This document shows, piece by piece, positions 58,959-64,000 of a stretch of DNA of 64,000 nucleotides. The position numbers and the translations under genes were made by a program. Every line of letters begins with the position of its first letter. Positions within the stretch are counted from its first letter, which is position 1. Origin of the DNA: Nymphaea colorata. Lineage: Eukaryota; Streptophyta; Magnoliopsida; Nymphaeales; Nymphaeaceae. The stretch is taken from contig NC_045150.1 in assembly GCF_008831285.2 (NCBI RefSeq), positions 11,325,868 through 11,389,867 on the forward strand. The letters run 5' to 3'. A model generated the notes under the pieces. It did not search any database. It was given only the letters and a program-made list of their open reading frames with translations, and was not told the origin of the DNA.

Positions 58959-59475
58959 CTACAATGAATTAATAAATAATAGGCCACCAATAATTAGTGA
59001 AAGAAAGTTCATCCATACGACTAAAAAGAAAGTTCATCCATACGAGTCCGATTTTACTGAAGCTAAATATTGAAATAATTTTAAAAGGAAAGAACAACAT
59101 TATTATATATATATATATATATATATACACGTCATAGCCATAAATAATGTCTTAGAGTTTTAAATGATAAGGTTTTTCTCGAGTATAACATGGCGAGCTT
59201 GAAAAAAATGATAAAAATATAATAAATTTTTAAAAATGTAAAAAAAACTAAAAATGAAGAAAAATTAAATAAGTGAAAAACTAATAACACAAACATCAAA
59301 AGATAAGTAGATTTGCAACAAATTAAAAATAAAAAAACTGTTTGGAATTAGAAAATAAAAAAATGAAAGAACGTGTTTTTTTCATTTTTAACGTTTTTTC
59401 AAAAAAATGCATTTTTTAGTTTTATACAGCTAATTAATTTATCGCATTTTGGAAAAAATGCATTTTTCGTGATTA

Positions 59476-59612
<137 letters not shown>

Positions 59613-60171
59613 TGGGTGTGGGTGTGTTTGGGGTTCGAGACTGAGGGGAGAGCTCGAGTAAGTACTGCGTAGGTTTATGAAAAAGTTGAGAACATAAACA
59701 ACATTTTGAGTATTTATCAAAATAAAGCAATCCTCGCATTATTTACACATGGATTGCTTATTAAAATTATTCTGATGCTTTCTTACATGACAAGTCCTCT
59801 ACGCAAACCCACCTACGCACAGCGATCAAAGGTGATCAACTTAATGCAATGTGAAAAAAAATAGCAATTATATTTTAAGGATTTATCAAAAAATTAAATA
59901 TTTATTGTGACTGAAAACTAAGTTCTGAAAATTCAATAGTAATTACTTTAGTGCACGATGGGTTATTAGTTCAAGACTCTGAAACCAAATCCAAAACTTG
60001 CTCTTATGAACTTATCAATAAAATCAGATATTTTATTTTTGCTAAAAACATCTAGAACATTCAATCTAATAATTGGTTATAAATAAGAGGAGACGTAATT
60101 CTTAAATATACTTCATTATTTACAGAGAGTGAAAGCCAAACAAACCAAATAATTTTTCCCTCTCCCTCTCT

Positions 60172-60173
<2 letters not shown>

Positions 60174-60231
<58 letters not shown>
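60174..60231. repeat. (TA)n(GT)n compound microsatellite
   Basis: About nine TA units run into about nineteen GT units. Confidence 0.95.
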
Positions 60232-60232
<1 letters not shown>

Positions 60233-60493
60233 CAGATCTTGTAAAGTTTTCTTAGTTGCTAGAATGAAAAAAAAAAAAGAAAAAAAAAACTTTATCCCTA
60301 TTATCTCAATGATAAGATGAGACGGGTAGGCCTGGATTCTTGCTGTAATGAAAATTAAACCTTGTTCAGAGTAAGAGACCCCAAGGAGAGATGGGCATGG
60401 CGATGAACAAAGCTCATTGTCGTTTACACCGGGTCAGAAATTTCAACAGGAAATGGAACCTAGTCTAAAAACTAGAGTTGGCTAAGAGCATAC

Positions 60494-60956
60494 TCATTTG
60501 CATCCTTTAGGTTGAACCCCAATATCTTTCCAACCTCACGCAAAACATTTTTCCAGTTGCTCATCTCTTCCTTTAGCTTGTCATTTTTTTCATGCTTCTG
60601 GAACGCTGGCAGAAAGAGACCTTCCTGCTTCTCAACATCGGAAGGTTCGACACTGAAGAATACAGGAATGATGAGCCTCCTTCGGTCCGCCCTCCTGCAC
60701 TCCACCATCTTGGTAATCTCTCTCAAACACGACTTGGAATCAGCGTAACCCTTAGAGATGATGGCCACAAACATCCTCGACCTATGGCATCATAAAGATG
60801 GCCAATGAATACCTTGCGAGTGTCGGCCCCTCTAAAACTTAAGAAAACATCAAATTTCTGTCCATCGTCTCCTTGAGAAGCTTGCCAGGATCCCTCTGTT
60901 CCATCGGCACCACAACCATGAAAGCAGACGCCTTTCTCTTCAGTAGCCCCCTCCAT
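60494..60956 (-). pseudogene. TNL copy B, TIR exon with an internal deletion
   Basis: ATG at 60956 begins MEGATEEKGVCFHGC; the TIR signature KFDVFLSFRGADTRKVFIGH is intact. Just after HLYDA about 85 bases (net) present in copy A are missing, between AGGTCGAGGA and GGCATCATAAAG as read on the two strands. 85 is not a multiple of three, so the frame shifts and soon stops. The remaining TIR half is open in another frame (60774-60494): MFVAIISKGYADSKSCLREI, then RRLIIPVFFSVEPSDV. The lost part should contain the catalytic-loop strands between the first helix and the SRMFV strand. The exon ends before GTATGC at 60493, and its phase fits the NB-ARC exon (DANE-HEADLI). Confidence 0.92.
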
Positions 60957-62335
60957 TGTGTCCGATTGGGAAATAGATTAGAATGTTCCCAAAGAAACAA
61001 TGAGAAAGCGTGCCACAACTGATCAAAAACAGAAAGAGAACATCGGGTGTAGCCGAATGTGGAAATACGAGCCGCCCTCCCCCTTAGAACATTGCCAATG
61101 GTAAGGACCTTCTATGATTACCTCCGCACCAGCCACCTACCTCAATTAAGTCAAGGCCTCCAAAGCAAAGAAAACGACATCATGGAGGTGGTCCACATCT
61201 TGCCTTCTTTTTTCATTTTATCACTTTAACAAGGACATTCTACTCATTTTATCAAGACCTGATGGTTGATTTATTACCCCGGATTGCCGCTAACTAAATG
61301 AATGTTAAGGAAAAGTTTGTTTATACGAACTAGACTTTACGACAATATTGCATATTGTCCATTGTCAAAACCATAGATAAAAGGACCAAGACCATTGTCA
61401 CAAATATCTCACAAATTCGAAAATATCACGATTATTATGCCAAAATCTTGTCTGTCGAAAAAAACCAGGAAAAATATGCATCTTTTATAAAAAAAATGTC
61501 AAATAAAAAAATACATGTATTATACGCATATTAAACTGCTAGAAAGTCAATTTTTGCGTTTTGTTCTGCATCGACATTTTATTTTAAATTAATGCACCTT
61601 CTATTAAAAGTAAGTGAGTGTAATGAGCAAGATTAAATGTAAAGAACAACATTAAATATAATAAAGAAGCACATTAAATGCAATAAAGAAGATTAAATGT
61701 GATAAAGAAGAAAGAGAGGGAGAGAGAGATAGATATGACACAACTGCGGCAGCTCCATGCTATGACCTACAAAATCAAGAAGAAATAATGTGCCAACATC
61801 ATCCTATAAAAGAACAAGCTTGACTTGAGTTGTAGCCAGAAGCTGCGAGACTTGGGCATGAAACTAGAAATCCCCAAATCTACCCTAACCAGGTCAAGAT
61901 AACCCAGCGCCCCCAACCTAGCGTCTGCTGCCATACCAAGGAGGAGTCTGATCTTCCAGGCATTGCCCAACAGCTGCCAAACTCTGGATGTCGCATGGAG
62001 TAGGGCTGCTCGGCGGAAGGGCTTCCTTGTAGAGGTAAAGCAATGAGCAGAGGAAGAGGAGGAATAAAGGGGCGGAGGAGGCAAGAGAGGATGGGGGAAG
62101 GTTGCGTGGCCTCAAGTAACAAAACCCAAACCAGGTCGGGTCCTAGTATGGTTTCTTCCACCCCCGTTTTCTTTATGACCTTTTGTCCATCGTTAGATCT
62201 GTCAGTAAAAACTACCAAAAATCATTGGCAAAAGCTTTGTCCACCATGTAAGCTTTCAATGAATGGATTTTTTTATTTTGAAAGAAACTACTCATGTTGG
62301 ATGTGTCAACAAGCCGAGCTCAATTCTAAATGAAT
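60957..62335. other. 5' flank of TNL copy B and intergenic DNA
   Basis: 61049-61130 (CCGCCCTCCCCCTTAGAACA, then ATTGCCAATGG) resembles 63920-64000. Short stretches near 61205-61240 and 62225-62260 resemble sequence between copy A's exons. Open frames at 61767-62218 resemble no family. No TATA box was assigned. Confidence 0.45.
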
Positions 62336-62415
62336 TGTTTGCAATTTTCACCTTTTCTTCATGTTTTCTGCAAACACTAACTTTAAGGTTAATTAAAGAA
62401 AATAAGCCTCTTAGA
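62336..62415 (+). repeat. About 80-bp direct repeat, copy 1 (copy 2 at 63417-63497)
   Basis: TTCACCTTTTCTTCATGTTT, then GTTAATTAAAGAAAATAAGC, occurs at both sites with few changes, about 1.08 kb apart. The pair brackets the LTR-like promoter block at 62.8-63.1 kb. Confidence 0.85.
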
Positions 62416-62845
62416 AAGAATTCTTTGAAAAATTGATCAGTTTTTATGTATCAATTTAATCTATAATTTTATTATGGTTTTCATGTTACCAATTTAATCT
62501 ATAGTATTATTATTTGTTGTTCTTTTATAACCTTCCTACTGATCAGATTTTCAAATCAATTTGAAACAATTGGAAAAACTCACTAAAATCCCAAAACCAT
62601 ATATACACAAACCATTTTCAAAGTTCTAAATCATCCAATTCTGATTTCTCCCTGGTGAGAATCACCAAGTTCTTTCAATTTGTACTTCTTACGACTTCTT
62701 TACTCAAATATCATCACAAATTGTTTGAAAACCACGCTGGTGCTTTTGCTTACTATGGACCCAAATGTTTCATTATAAAAGGAGGTGGTGTGTGTAAATC
62801 AATCCCAATCTTGAAAATACAAATGCTTCAACGTTTCTCTTGAAG

Positions 62846-62882
62846 ATTCCAGCAACTTCAATAATTCCAGCAACTTCAATAA
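62846..62882. repeat. 18-bp tandem duplication
   Basis: ATTCCAGCAACTTCAATA is repeated at 62846 and 62864. Confidence 0.9.
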
Positions 62883-62959
62883 GTTATACAAAACCAAGCC
62901 TTGAACTTGAGAAGATTATATTAAACTCAAGAGAGGAATGCACAAAGAGGCCTAACAAC

Positions 62960-63064
62960 CTTAAGCAAAACAAGGGACAAAGGTCCCTTATTTATAATAC
63001 AAGAAAAGGAAGAGAAGTCTGACTGTTGGGCCATCTCCAACGGCTAGAAATCTAGCCGTTGGAG
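62960..63064 (-). promoter_or_regulatory. Promoter-like block: palindromic MSA-type sites and a TATA box
   Basis: A perfect palindrome with 14-bp arms and an AA centre lies at 63035-63064. Each arm contains TCCAACGGCTA, which fits the plant M-phase-specific activator (MSA) consensus bound by three-repeat MYB proteins. On the minus strand TATAAATA follows at 62996-62989, 39 bp away, a plausible TATA spacing. A GGGACAAAGGTCCC hairpin lies next to it at about 62974-62987. The block resembles an LTR promoter, but no coding sequence follows on the minus strand. Function is inference. Confidence 0.4.
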
Positions 63065-63416
63065 GCTGGTCCAACGTAAAAAATAAAAGGAAAAAGTACA
63101 AAAAGAAAGATAAAATTACAAACACGACCTAAGTACCCTAAACTATACACATAAATATATATATATATATATATAAGACATATATTAGCATACTAATATA
63201 TGTAATATACATACTATAGATATATGTATAGATAGGGACATATACATTCTAACAGTGAGGCTGTTACATGTGCAATTTTCCTAGAAATGCATTTATTAGA
63301 TCTCATTCTATTAAAGATGATACCATAGTCACAATAGCATGTCATTAAAAAAAAAGTAAAAACAAAAGGAGGAAACATGTCTTTTTCCTGTGTTTCGGTA
63401 AACAATCGTAAATCAA

Positions 63417-63497
63417 TTGTTTGCATATTTTACCTTTTCTTCATGTTTTCTGCAAACATTAACTACAAAGTTAATTAAAGAAAATAAGCCTCTTTTG
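63417..63497 (+). repeat. About 80-bp direct repeat, copy 2
   Basis: Partner of 62336-62415. It is followed by AATAAGCCTCTTTTGTT, where copy 1 has AATAAGCCTCTTAGAAAG. Confidence 0.85.
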
Positions 63498-64000
63498 TTA
63501 CTTGACCTTGATGTCATTTTTGCTCTAAAATTTGAAATGTTATTCACTTTCATTTCCAATAATTACTAAAACACCATTTTTATCAATTTAACAAGTTATT
63601 AATTTTTTTTAATTTACTGGGACTTTCTTGAGATTTTTTTGACAAATACATTTTTATCATATTACTCTCAAGAAATATCTCACTGTATAATACCCGTCAA
63701 TGAAATATGTGATAATGATAAAAACTACTAATCACTGACAAAAGCTTTGTTGATGGTTTCAATAACATACCTAAATGTATAATGCAAGGGAAAGTAATAA
63801 CAGTCGGCATTAACAGCTATTTTAGCAAATGGTTTCAATTATGAGGATAGCAATCAAGTGTGGAATGAAAAAAAATTGAGCCACCCACCCTCCCCATAGA
63901 CAATTGCCAAGTATAGAAGGAGAAAAGATTCAGCCGCGCACTCGCGCACTCTCCCCATAGATAATTGCCAGTGGTGAGGGGCCTTCGACAATTGCCTCTA
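63498..64000. other. Intergenic DNA ending in a TNL 5'-flank-like segment
   Basis: 63920-64000 (GCACTCTCCCCATAGATAATT, shortened here, and GCCAGTGGTGAGGGGCCTTC) resembles the segment about 90-175 bp upstream of copy B's start codon. No TIR exon lies on its downstream side, so it is a stray flank or the border of another unit beyond the window. Confidence 0.45.

Noticed and set aside
62974-62987. GGGACAAAGGTCCC hairpin as a terminator
   Set aside because: It is short, in eukaryotic DNA, with no T-run needed for any known termination; kept only as part of the promoter-like block.

Overview
The window is plant nuclear DNA: AT-rich, strewn with (TA)n, (GA)n and (CA)n microsatellites, and built mostly from decayed retrotransposons. 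The only host-like genes are TIR-NB-LRR (TNL) disease-resistance sequences, one exon of exocyst SEC3, and one or two unrecognised reading frames. TNLs are essentially absent from grasses, which points to a eudicot, magnoliid or early-diverging angiosperm. The species cannot be fixed from sequence alone. No rRNA, tRNA, CRISPR or organelle insert was recognised.

Layout. 1-3.3 kb: non-coding AT-rich DNA. 3.3-3.8 kb: tail of a Copia element on the minus strand. 4.3-6.6 kb: pyrimidine-rich and LTR-like DNA. 6.6-9.35 kb: TNL copy A (minus strand), a broken TIR exon and NB-ARC exon. 11.4-12.5 kb: a long inverted repeat. 12.6-13.6 kb: a Copia 3' end. 15.4-15.9 kb: an unrecognised broken reading frame. 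17.35-23.4 kb: a nearly full-length but dead LINE with ORF1 and ORF2 (endonuclease, reverse transcriptase). 23.76-24.1 kb: a MITE-like element. 24-30 kb: featureless DNA with small repeats. 30.2-31.5 kb: two Copia RNase H scraps and an LTR. 31.5-36.3 kb: a decayed minus-strand Copia element, split by a plus-strand Copia element at 36276-42742 that has both LTRs, a tRNA-Met-type primer binding site and a 5-bp target-site duplication (CAATG). 43.9-44.3 kb: a LINE scrap. 47.1-47.3 kb: an orphan SEC3 exon. 48.0-52.7 kb: a third Copia element with a piece of Ty3/Gypsy RNase H in its leader. 53.9-55.4 kb: an unrecognised ORF with duplicated flanks. 56.7-61 kb: TNL copy B (minus strand), with TIR, NB-ARC and LRR exons.

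No gene here looks fully functional. Copy B is the better TNL: its exon junctions read in phase, but it has a deletion and frameshift in TIR, a one-base frameshift at the start of the NB-ARC exon, and an in-frame stop in the LRR exon. Copy A has lost part of its P-loop and everything after mid-NB-ARC, and sequence that lies upstream of copy B's TIR sits between A's two exons. The region reads as the edge of a former TNL cluster broken by unequal exchange and filled with nested retroelements. Coordinates of TE edges are approximate unless a terminal motif or target duplication is named.
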